Shown in pieces: positions 21,886 through 32,392 of a DNA stretch of 64,000 bases (within the stretch, counting starts at the first letter, position 1; every line of letters begins with the position of its first letter). The position numbers and the translations under genes were made by a program. Where the stretch lies: the NCBI GenBank assembly GCA_025602905.1, contig JAHLKI010000005.1, forward strand, positions 682,001 to 746,000, read 5' to 3'. The stretch is from Phlyctochytrium arcticum. Taxonomy: Eukaryota; Chytridiomycota; Chytridiomycetes; Chytridiales; Chytridiaceae. The notes under the pieces are model-generated. The model ran no database searches and had not been told where the DNA came from. It was given only the letters and a program-made list of their open reading frames with translations.

Positions 21886-23949
21886 CTAGTGCCATTTCCA
21901 AACTTGGGTTGTAGTCTGACTAGTATAGCCTTCTAATTGAGCTAAGAATCGTTCCATCATCGCTTCGAAAATGGGGTTTGCTTCAAGGTGGTCCTCGAGC
22001 TTGAAATGGAAGCTTTGAAGTTGCTCCACAGCTGCCTTTACGCGGGTTTTGCGGTGGTTCTTCTTGACCTGCGCCGGAGTCACCACAATTTCCCTGACAG
22101 GCGCCGTTCCTCGGCCCCAATAAAGCTCAAATCCCGATTCTTCAAAATCTCCAATAAACCTTTCCCACGCGGCGTCGGTGAAAATGGTCTCCTCCGCGCA
22201 CATGTCTTGGTGAAAGAGATGGACACACGGGAGCATATACTGGCGGGCAAACATGCAATTGCAGTCGAGGTTGTCGATTTGGGGCACTGGCTTACCCTTT
22301 TCGATGCGAACGGCGACCATCATAATCTGATCGACCACAAGACGTTGTAATGGATGCGGTAACTTTGCTAGAGCAGGATACTGGGCAGTGTGAGTCAAGC
22401 GCTTACGGCGGAACGTGTAATCTTGCTGTGCCGCGTTTTTAGCGTAGCGCTCGTTGACATTCACAATAGTTTTGACCGCCCCACAAAGTGTAGCAGTTGG
22501 CTTGCCAACATCCTTTAATTGCTTGTGGTAGGACTCGAGAGCGTTGGTCGACGTTATCTGCAGGAGCACTGGCGAATGCTGCCTTGCACCCATCGACCAA
22601 CATTCAAGATGATCCGTGTTGGTCCAGTTTCTTTTAAGATATGTCGCCATATGTGCAGGAGCTCCGGCGATTGCTTCGTCGACCAATTGACGGCAACCGA
22701 GGCGGGTCCTCTTATTAAGAGCATGCATCATCTTGGCGTACGTCGCACGGTGACTGGTCAAATGCTTCATAAATGTACGCATGACGTGAACCTGGAATAG
22801 TGAGCGTCAGTCTCTCTCCTCGTTAGCCTCTTTCCTGAATGCCACATTAAACAAGGAAAAAGCATGCCAAACCTTGCAATAATAAATACGGGGTGTTTCT
22901 TCACCAGCTGCCATGCCTGGAAAAGCCTTCCGGATGCCAAGGTTCTCAATATGAGATTGGTCAATCATCACATTGTTTGGAATCCACTTCTTTCCAGTTT
23001 CAGCGAGAACAAGATTTCGCAAGGCATTAAGCCCAGAGTACACACCCTCGCCGTTTTCACGCTGAGCAAAAAATTGTCCGGCTGGAACCCAAGACCCTGT
23101 TTTATTCCGCACCATGCACGTAAATAGCCTCCAGTCCCAGCGGTTCGTCTTGTGGGTGGAATCCATCAACACAAGATAACTACATTCCTGCAGTACCTTC
23201 AATTCTTCTTTTCTGCCAAATGCTAATCCTTCAGTGGCACCAATTTCGTCAGTAGGGGGAACAAGAAAGCGCTGGGTGACATATCCAGCCTTTTGTAGTT
23301 CTTGTTCTGCCTCAACTACATCTGGATCCTGAATTTGCGATTCGGGGTTTGTTTTGAATTCAGGGTCTCTTCTTTTGGCATTCCAGACAGTTTTAGCTGT
23401 CAAAAGATCGACACCCAGTGTCGCGAAATATTGTGGGTCAAATTCCTTGGCAACCATTACAGGTAAGACGCCTGCGATTTCCTTGGACTGGTAGGGCTTG
23501 AAAGCCTCGCTATTGATGATCTCCTGTGCAGCAGCGCATATTTTGCGTCGATCGACGTCTTCCAATGTATGGTGTAAGTGCTTTGTTCCATACTGCGGCT
23601 GAAGGTCGACCGAAACCATGGCGGTCTGAGTATCCTCCACAACGCGCAATCTAACGGGACAATCTATAGGAATGTGAGTCGAAGTTACTCGTCTCTTGAT
23701 TGAGCCAGTATCATCTTCACGGGGTCCCGAAGAATGAGGCTGTCGCTTCGCTGCCATTCGACAGGTGTATATTGTCGTGACTTTAACGGACCTTCTCGTG
23801 CCGGCTGATGCTTTCTTGTTGAGTCTAGTCCACATGTTATCCGCCACTTGCCACTGCTCATCAAACTCTTTCTTGGTCAGTGTAAACTTTGCAGCGGGTT
23901 GGTAAAGTCGTTCTCGGACTTCTTTGAGGAGTAAACTGGACTGGGTCAT
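21886..23949 (-). CDS. SWIM-type MULE-like transposase (copy C)
   Basis: There are two exons (22873-23949 and 21886-22791) joined at YCK|VHVMRTF, the same place as in copy B. The start ATG at 23949 (MTQSSLLLKEVRERLYQ) was preferred to one at 23988 because its context is better and the N-terminus is then compact. The DDE triad is predicted in YLVLMDSTHKTNRWDWRLF, VMIDQSHIENLGI and NALESYHKQLK. The SWIM finger is LDCNCMFARQYMLPCVHLFH (near 22230). The frame is open throughout, so this copy may be functional. It could mobilise copy B or related elements, since all key residues are present. The host gene ATP20 follows on the opposite strand. Confidence 0.72.
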
Positions 23950-24128
23950 TTTCTTGAAACAATTGGTTAAATAACAGACCAAAGGCATGTGTTGCTGTAA
24001 AGTTACCTATGCACAGGACTATTGGCGAATTGTACAATTGCGATGTATCGTGAGATCTTGGCAATGTGTGTCGGAGTCGCTTCGCGCACTTTGAAATTCG
24101 CGCACTTTGAAATTTTCGTTTGTTTAGA

Positions 24129-24205
24129 TCTGACCGAGAGGTCGGCTTGTCTCCCGGCGATTGGAACCGGATATTACCTCGCCCGAGACGCTCCCGCTCT
24201 CGGGC
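24129..24205 (-). repeat. right terminal inverted repeat of element C
   Basis: This is the reverse complement of the left copy, and it is the more regular of the two. Its outer part is itself palindromic: CCCGAGA and TCTCGGG (24182-24204) flank a 9-base centre, so it could fold as a 7-bp hairpin. Confidence 0.7.
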
Positions 24206-24323
24206 CATGTCGTGACATGGCTGTGCCACCAAACCACGTGACTGCCATAACGATCCCCAAGCCGATGGCCGCCGAAAAGTCAACCAGAGCTTACCTGGAG
24301 TTTGCCTCACGACGATTACAAGA

Positions 24324-24950
24324 ATGTCTCGCCAATTCCGCTTCGTCAACCTCGCTGCTCGTCAGACTATCTCCCGCCGTGGTGTGTCCACGCCAAGCGT
24401 AGACTCTGCTGCTGTCCGCAAGACCGCAGAGGGTGTCGCTGGCAAAGCTTATGGTGAGTGGAGCAAACATTGTGGACGATGGCTCTAGATGTTGGATATA
24501 TTTGCAAGAATTGCACATACACAACCAGCGGATCATATGTCCATTAGCCACCAAATCTGATAGATCTCAACTCACATTACTTTGCTTGTTATCTAGGTTA
24601 CGCTGAACCAATCATTTACTACGGCCGCGTTGGACTTGAGTTCCTCCGTTCTGTAGCAGTCCACCAGAAAGTTGGCCTCCCCAACGTTGAGAAGGGCATC
24701 AGCGGTCTTTCTACATTTGCTGCTGCTTTCCGAAATGGAGAATGGAAGAAGGTCAACCTCCGTCAAGTTTACCAATTGTCGGGAGAGGGCTTGAAGGTTA
24801 CCGGTTTCTTCTTGGTCGGAGAGATGATTGGCCGAGGAAGCGTCATTGGATACCAGATCCCAGGGTAAGACATACTTGCAGCAACCCCGTCGCTTTCACA
24901 AGTTGTAATATCCTTTACTTTCTAGCACTGACCACAGTGGTGGCCACTAA
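24324..24950 (+). CDS. ATP20: mitochondrial F1Fo ATP synthase subunit g
   Basis: This is a membrane subunit of the F1Fo ATP synthase that helps dimerise the complex in the inner membrane. There are three exons (24324-24453, 24597-24864, 24926-24950) and 140 residues, near the usual length for the family. The N-terminus MSRQFRFVNLAARQTISRRG looks like a mitochondrial targeting peptide. The conserved C-terminal part includes GISGLSTFAAAFRNGEWKKV and FFLVGEMIGRGSVIGYQIPG, where the GE-MIGR-IGY pattern is diagnostic for subunit g. The transposon end lies only 118 bases upstream of the ATG, so the native promoter is short or has been partly replaced. Confidence 0.9.
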
Positions 24951-25596
24951 ATGTCAAGCAAGCATCGCTTCAATTTGAACAGCTTTCTGCCATCACCGAA
25001 TGTAGTTATCGCAAACATCTTCTCTCAGATCTAAATATATCACCCGGAAGAGGATATTCCCAATTATCTCTCTTGTCGTTCTTCAAGCTTCCTTAGACCG
25101 GAATATACACGATACGCTGTAATCTTGATCACAACTCGACCTTTACTTGGCACAAACTAATGAGATATCGTGGGCCTCATCGCGCAATTTACTGTCATTG
25201 CATGTCCATAATTGGGGCGCATCAAAGGGGTTAAGGAACCGTCTAGCATTGAAAAAGGGTCCAAGATTCTACCTATTTTCTATCTGTCGTTCTCAGAACG
25301 AATCGCCAGGCAGTGCCTCAAGTCGAGTTCTGCAGGGACGGACTATGGCACCTCGCAGCTGTGTTTGGCATCCTGAATGCAGGAACTGGCGGGAACTCGC
25401 AATCTGCTTGCCCCACGCTGCCTGTGAGCTATTACTAAAATGCTACAGATCCACTGCTGTGTTATGGGCTAATGCTACGGCTCGGTTTCTATTCCAGTGA
25501 CCCGCACCCGCTTCATAGCGTAAATTTAGTGGGTAAGACGCTTTCAGCTATGTGGGTCCGTGACCTGGCTGGCGCCTATATCTGCTTCGCGCATTT
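24951..25596. other. intergenic region, nothing recognised
   Basis: About 650 bases between the stop codons of ATP20 and the convergent AAA ATPase gene. Open frames here lack any recognisable domain, and no tRNA-like fold, repeat or transposon end was seen. Confidence 0.4.
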
Positions 25597-28500
25597 TCAA
25601 CTTTTGCTGGCACGCTTATTGAATTGCTCAAACTTTGATATCGTTGCTGCGTCTATAGACGCGGGAGCCCACCATCCCAGTTCTCTACTGGGGAAATCAC
25701 CGAGGGAATCATCTTCGGCCAAGGAGGCAAGAGCAAATTCTTCGGCCATCTGTGAGTCCCTGGCGCGTATCGATCCCTTCAATGCAGAAAGTATGTGATC
25801 AAGTCCAATCGAAGTCGCTCCAGTAGATTGTCGTAGCGCTTGTATACCGCTCTCTCTGTCGCGAAACGGTTAAATTCAATTCCATTAGGGCAGGCAGATG
25901 ATGATTACCTTATTAATGTCCGTAGATCCGCGCCCGTAAATCCGTCGGTTATTTTTGCGATCTCGTCCAGATCGACCTCCTGATCCAAAAGAGAGGCATC
26001 GTCATTAAGACGGGTGATGGACTCTAGAATCATCCGTCTGTCGAGAAGGGAGGGGAGTGGTATGCAGATATGGTGATCTAGACGACCTACTCGCATGTAT
26101 GAGATAACCGAAGTTAGGAGGCGAAGCGTTAAGTACTTACCGGGGCGCAAAAGTGCATCGTCTATCTGATGTGGCCGACCTGTGCAGGCGATAACTAGCA
26201 CACCGGTACGTTCCGACACCCCATCCATTTCGTTCAACAACGTAGATAGTATCCTTTCATTGACACCGCTTCCTCCCTCATCGGACCAGTCTGTCCATCA
26301 CCAAAAATCAGAATGACAGAAATAGGATTGCATTGCGTTCTGGTATGCAGACCTCGTCGTGTCCCGACGTTATCCAATTCATCAAGAAATACCAGACAGG
26401 GCGCAAGTTGACGGGCAGAGGCAAACAAGCGCCGGATTGTGGCTTCGGATTCTCCGAGGTATTTTGAGTAAATTTGGCTCCTACCGGCCATATTTCAGAT
26501 TTGACGCATTCTGCAAACACGTCTTCTCCTCACCCTTTAACAGCTATAAAGTTCATGGGCGTGCTCGACGCTAGCGCTCGCACCAACATGGTTTTACCGC
26601 AGCCTGTGTGTGAGTCTTTCAGCTTTGTAACAAAATGAAGGTGTTAATATGAGGATTACCTGAAGGGCCGTAGAGGAGAATTCCAGCTGGTGGCGGCACA
26701 CCGGCTTTAGCAAATGCTTCGGGTTGCTCTAAAGGCCAGGTTACCAATCGCAGCAACTTTTTTTTGATGTCCGGGTAACTGATAAAAATAAGGTCACCCG
26801 TTTGTCAAAGAACACATTTCTCGCTGAGAGAAACTAACCCGCCCATAGCATCCCAACTAACATCAGGCTTGACTGATTCAAAGCCCTCATGTGACGGACG
26901 AATTGAGTTCACAGCGTCCAGGGTGTCAGCCGATGAAAGTGATGGAATAGTACGCGTTTTGGTGCCTACTAAATGATTGCGCTCATGAAGGCTTAACTGA
27001 GACATTTCGTGCGGAAGCTGTTCAATGACGATTTCCTGAGAATTTCTTGAGCATGCTGTCTGACACGCTTGACATATACAGTCTCTGATATCCCGTGCCG
27101 AAAACCCTGCAGTCCGCTAAACGAACGGTTAACCAGTCGCGCCCCGAAAAGTTGAGAATAACAACAACCGGCCATACCTGATCAAGCAGACTCCCCAAAT
27201 CACAACGACTGTTCTGGTTCCCACGCGCAATTGCATCTGTCACATTTTGCACTATAAGTTTACGCTGAGCCCTGAACGAGCTTGAGTACAGACACACTTT
27301 CACTGAGTTCCAACACTACAAACCTAGTTGGCATACCAAGCTCAATAATGCGATCAAAGCCCCCTCCCGATGCAGAGGGCTTAAGTTGTAAAGCCCTCGG
27401 AAGCTTGCCGATGTTTCTGGTTGAAGCGACGATGCAGACCCGAAGATTTGATGTTAATTCTGCAATTTGTGCAGCAACTTGCGCAGCTATCTCAGATGCT
27501 TCAACTACGGTAGGACCAAAGTCTGTTCGACGTGAGAATCAAAGATCATTATGCACATGGAAGAGGTCAGTCAAGACATACCACTAGAGAGCAAATCAAG
27601 GCCTTCCAACATTATGATGGACGGGGCTGATAGCCTGGCTTGTTCGAAGCACCGGCGCAAAGGGGCCAGACTTTCCGATGGTCGGTTTGTCCTATCCGCC
27701 ATCAGTTCGGTTCGTATTATGTCGTCCACGTGAAGAACGAAGTGGGGAAAGGGGATCCGGGAAGCAAGAGTCTGTCTATAAAACAATTAGCCACAACGCG
27801 CAACGAATTATGTACCAGTATGTACCGTATAAGATGGGTTTTGCCAGTTCCACCCGGGCCCTGCACCATAATGGCCCGAATAGCAGGAATCTTGAGTTTG
27901 TCATGAAGTGGGGAGTGATTTAATGTTGAGTCTGCCCAGGGATCGGAAGTTCAGCGCGCATGTAAAAGGTTCAGACCCCAAGCTGGTTTACCGATTAGAT
28001 TGGAGAGATCTGCCATCTGCTCTTCGTAAGCTTCTGGTATGCCATTTGGGATGCAAGTACGTTGTATTGGTGATAGTATTGATACTTTCGTGACATCCTG
28101 TGTCATTCGAAAGACCCCCGTCTCATCCTCGCTATCAAGCGAATCCACACGATCCACACGAAACAAAATGTATCGCTTAGATATTGGCATGAAAGCTGCA
28201 AAAATGGATCCTTTGCAAACCTTTCCGATCAAAAATTTAGAATAACCACGTCCAAATCGTGCTAAACAAAACATACCGCGATGTCCTTGATGGCATTTGC
28301 GATAGCGAGATCAAAGTTCATATAACGCATTGGAGATGGTTTGTCCCTCTTCCCATCCATGGCCAAACCGAAACTCGTAGGGAACCATGCCTGATCCACT
28401 AATTTCTTGATGAGTATATGCTTAGAGGCCCGGATGTGCTCTGCCTGCCCCAGATTGCTGATCTCGGCATGCTGATACGATATATCCCCATCCTTGACTT

Positions 28501-28732
28501 GCGCTGTCCAACTTGGGAGTTCATAGTCTCTCTGTAGATCACTCTCAAATTCGACTTTCAAGACAAATGCTGTATCCTCCGATGTTTGGAAATACAATAA
28601 ATCTCCTGCTTCATAGTTTTTTGTGAAAGCGTAGGAGGTTTTAAGCAAGACAGCAGCTGGACTCAGACTATGACTTTCACGGAATGCTTGTTTGTTGGAA
28701 ATCCGCTGGTGCATTGTCAAGCAGCGGTACAT
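25597..28732 (-). CDS. type II AAA+ ATPase, AFG2B/SPATA5L1-like
   Basis: The protein has two AAA domains after an N-terminal domain of about 200 residues. D1 (near 27000-27900) has Walker A GPGGTGKTHL, but its Walker B reads SIIMLEGLDLL instead of the usual DE pair. D2 (25900-26900) is canonical: VSWDAMGGYPDIKKKL, GILLYGPSGCGKTMLVRALA, MNFIAVKG, KYLGESEATIRRLF, CLVFLDELDNVGTRRG and ALLRPGRLDHHI. The lid continues as GFTGADLRTLIRESGIQALR to a helical C-terminus. GCGKTMLVRALA and the Trp-Pro-Leu segment before it match AFG2B (SPATA5L1), which acts with AFG2 in recycling 60S ribosome maturation factors. PEX1 and NVL/Rix7 were considered and fit less well. There are many introns of 45-60 bp. Confidence 0.65.
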
Positions 28733-28808
28733 ACAAAATCAGCCTCACAGGCCAGCTCACAGTCGCAAGTCGCGATCTGGAGAGCACACTTCTCCACATT
28801 TCAATATC

Positions 28809-29635
28809 ATGACCGACAGTTCAGCAAAAACGGTTAACACAGTGGATGACAAGACCTCTACCAATGCCTCTGTCGTCTGCCAAGAGTTTGGTAGGATATT
28901 TTCCGGAGGTTTCGCGATTCGTTTTGCTAACTGGTCTCAGACAAATCCCCAATATTTGTCCCTACGAACAACAGTGCGGAACTGAAGCATAACTTGGACG
29001 ATACAGTGAGAAGGGTACCATAAATTGAATTTGAGAGCCCCAGCAAGCTGCCTGACATATAACACCCATAGATATTGGTCGCGGATTACGGCTTCTCACA
29101 AGTCAATACACACATCGACCGGCGCCTCATTCTTGGATTTACTGCCTGTGGTTTTGCAGCATATGCCTCTGCATACTCCTACTTTGTTCCCTTTCCCGCC
29201 TGCAAACCTGTTCTGGCAGTGTGCGTGGCAGCATACTTCGTGTTGAATGGACTCATGATTCTATATGCTTCATACTTTGAGCAAAACATCATATTTCAAG
29301 GGATCAAGAGAGACACACTGGGATTGGTAAGACGCATTCAAGGTCTCTTGCAACGTGCACAACGCTCATCTACCATTCAGAGCCCTGATGTGTTCCTGAC
29401 TATACGCGCCGAACATCAACGCTATTCTCCAGACTACAAACTGTCATTTCAAACCTCGCAGAGCTCCCTCGTTGTTAAAGAGTCAGCAAAGAAACCATCA
29501 GGGAAAACCGGATCCGTCAACTCGTTTACCAAGTCGTTTGGGGACTTTTATGATGTTGAAGGTAGATTGGTACCAGAAACCCTTTGCAAGGCCATTCGGG
29601 GAGTTATGCGCACTTACGGGCTAAAAGATGAATAG
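28809..29635 (+). CDS. SPC2: signal peptidase complex subunit 2
   Basis: This is an accessory membrane subunit of the ER signal peptidase complex, which removes signal peptides from secretory proteins. There are three exons (28809-28890, 28941-29005, 29072-29635) and 236 residues, typical for SPCS2/Spc25. The N-terminal cytosolic part reads LKHNLDDTILVADYGFSQVN, and two membrane segments follow closely (RLILGFTACGFAAYASAYSY and a Val/Ala-rich segment through GLMILYASYF). The soluble C-terminal domain contains VFLTIRAEHQRYSPDYKLSF and ends AIRGVMRTYGLKDE. The phases of both introns are compatible with an uninterrupted product. The gene is divergent from the AAA ATPase, with 76 bp between start codons. 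Confidence 0.87.
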
Positions 29636-29858
29636 ACATCTCTCGATCCTTCCTTTAACTCCGTTGACACATCAACTCAGCTTCAGCTTTGAGATACGGG
29701 TTCTCGCCCTGGTTCTCGCCGCCTCTCGCGAAATGTAATAGCTGACTGCGCGTCTCATTTAAATGTTCTAATCACCATGGCTACGCATTCACCGCTGATG
29801 TGAGGCAGCCGCCGACAGCGCCGACTCGCAGTCTTGCTTGCAATTCCAACCCCGAAAC

Positions 29859-30272
29859 ATGTCGCAAACCGCAACCCGTGCTGCAAACTTGGCCCACAAA
29901 GCCGTGGGCGGATTCCTGATTGGAGCTACTGTTCTGCTGGGACTCAACGCAACCAGTATGGTGTTTAACATAGTATACCGCGCAAACAAGGCCGCCAACC
30001 AGCGCAAGCTGGAAGGACAAGTACTCAGCCAGGTCAGCAGCTGGATTGATGACAACGAGAATTCTACCCTGACACACAACTCTGTAGGCCCCAGGAGAGA
30101 AGCCGCTTCCTATGCTTGTCTAAACTATCACTTTATAAATTCGTATTGCTTTCACAACATCCTCCTCTTCACTGTAAAATACCCTCAAATGTCAAACTTG
30201 GTCAAAATATTGCACTGCAACGAATATCTTAATTACTGTACATCACACGAATCAACCCCCATGGACGAGTCA

Positions 30273-30299
<27 letters not shown>
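29859..30299 (+). CDS. small membrane protein, possibly COX14-like
   Basis: The ATG at 29859 opens a product starting MSQTATRAANLAHKAVGGFL, with one clear hydrophobic segment (GGFLIGATVLLGLNATSMVF) followed by a basic Arg/Lys-rich stretch. This layout resembles small inner-membrane proteins such as the Cox14 family of cytochrome oxidase assembly factors, but the match is weak. The unspliced frame runs on to 30299 and overlaps the last exon of the E2 gene on the other strand, and the sequence after about 30070 does not look like protein. The real gene therefore probably ends earlier, through an intron I could not place. Confidence 0.35.
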
Positions 30300-31207
<908 letters not shown>

Positions 31208-31599
31208 TGCGTGTGTGGGATAGAGTCCGAGTAAGAAGGACTAGGTCTGGGGGACGAGATGAAGGAAGCAACACTTTTTTTGTTGCGATGAACGATTCGG
31301 GACAATCGACGATAGCTCCCTTCTCGCAAGTCGTAAACCGCCCGGCGGATGATAAATTCGGGGCGCAGTCGATGATAAGTCTTCTGACACCTTGAGGCGC
31401 AGCGACATTTTGGTATCCGAAATGCTTACGCAGGAGTTTGTCAGCCGGCGGAGAATAACCAAGATCGCCAGTCATCAACGTCAAATTCAAAAGCACGCAA
31501 ATTCTTGTAAGGGGAAAAGGAAAACACTCAAAACATTATGTATACTGTGCTACAAAAACTACAACTAAAGCTGATATGCGAATCAGAATGTACATATCT
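31208..31599. other. intergenic region between UBC4 and the disordered-protein gene
   Basis: About 390 bases upstream of UBC4 on the same strand as the next gene. It must hold the UBC4 promoter and 5' UTR. A 102-codon minus-strand frame starting at 31496 overlaps the UBC4 start in a different frame, but it shows no coding character. No repeat or RNA gene was seen. Confidence 0.4.
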
Positions 31600-32262
31600 C
31601 TACATTATTGCACAGACTTGAGTAACGCTGGGAAGCCGTTGTGGGCTACCTGGGTAAGGTGACTCGGGGGTGCTCATTTCGTTCAAAAGATCTTTGTATG
31701 AACTTTGCGATGGTATTTGTGCTTCAATAATTGGAACGGCTGGGCGACTTTTTCGGGGTCGCTTGGTTGGACGGCTCGCTACTTCGGGTTGCTCCAAAGT
31801 TGGTTGTTCGGAAGCCTCCATGACTTCCAGAGAGCGCTTTTGTTTCGGAGATACAATGGTGGTAGGAATCGCAATGACCTCAATCTTCTTTCTTCGGGAT
31901 GGCCTGGAAGGCGATTTGGTTGTTGACTTTGCTTTCGCTTTCTGGCTGGATAGCCGGGTATCCTTTTTTCGTATCTGTGATCCTTTGATTTTCTTAATGG
32001 AGGTGCCAGGATCACTTGAGCGGCGGGATTTTCGTGTTGGCAGAATGGGATCCAATTGAAAGCGCTCTGTTTTTGTAATTGTTCGGCGTGATCGTTGTGA
32101 TGCGAGTCCTATAGTAGGGGTTTGAACGGCGCGGCCAGGCCGGCTGGGGGTGCGGGGTGAGGAGTCTGCTCCATCAGACATTGGCGAGCTAGGGAATTTG
32201 TCCGTCGTGGCTGACATGTGGGATAGGTTTGGTAGAAGATTTTGGGAGAGAAAAGTATGCAC
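31600..32262 (-). CDS. basic, disordered hypothetical protein
   Basis: The product has at most 220 residues; Met codons at 32262, 32217 (MSATTDKF) and 32181 are all possible starts, and the second has the better context. It is rich in Ser, Pro, Lys and Arg with several possible nuclear-localisation patches (RPTKRPRKSR, RPSRRKK) and Ser-Pro/Thr-Pro sites that could be phosphorylated by proline-directed kinases. I recognise no domain. A nuclear or chromatin-associated role is a guess from composition. It lies in tandem with UBC4 and CND1 on the minus strand. Confidence 0.5.
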   Translation of the reverse strand: MHTFLSQNLLPNLSHMSATTDKFPSSPMSDGADSSPRTPSRPGRAVQTPTIGLASQRSRRTITKTERFQLDPILPTRKSRRSSDPGTSIKKIKGSQIRKKDTRLSSQKAKAKSTTKSPSRPSRRKKIEVIAIPTTIVSPKQKRSLEVMEASEQPTLEQPEVASRPTKRPRKSRPAVPIIEAQIPSQSSYKDLLNEMSTPESPYPGSPQRLPSVTQVCAIM

Positions 32263-32392
32263 GCGGTACGGGGGAAGAGATTGAGAAAAAGAAGGGTCGG
32301 AGAATTGATGACGTAAAACCAGAGCAGAGTCTGCAGAGTAATCCGGTGGTATTATGGAAGTGAGCGTGATATAAGTGATTTACATACAATAA

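Larger units (their letters stand above)
21692..24205. mobile_element. DNA transposon carrying transposase copy C
   Basis: Inverted repeats at 21692-21780 and 24129-24205 flank one transposase gene on the minus strand, giving a 2.5 kb element. The shared core reads GGGAGCGTCTCGGGCGAGG then AATATCCGGTTCCAATCG, with two small insertions in the left copy. No target-site duplication could be seen. The right end lies 118 bases before the ATP20 start codon. Confidence 0.72.

Noticed and set aside
26470..26560. Frameshift after the D2 Walker A of the AAA ATPase
   Set aside because: A 45-bp intron starting GTGTTTGCAG and ending GGTAG joins VKGEEKT to SQIYSKYLGES in frame, so the gene is intact there.
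25597..28732. PEX1 as the identity of the two-domain AAA ATPase
   Set aside because: D2 has GPSGCGKTMLVRALA and KYLGESEATIRRLF rather than the PEX1 pattern, and the segment before D2 resembles AFG2B.
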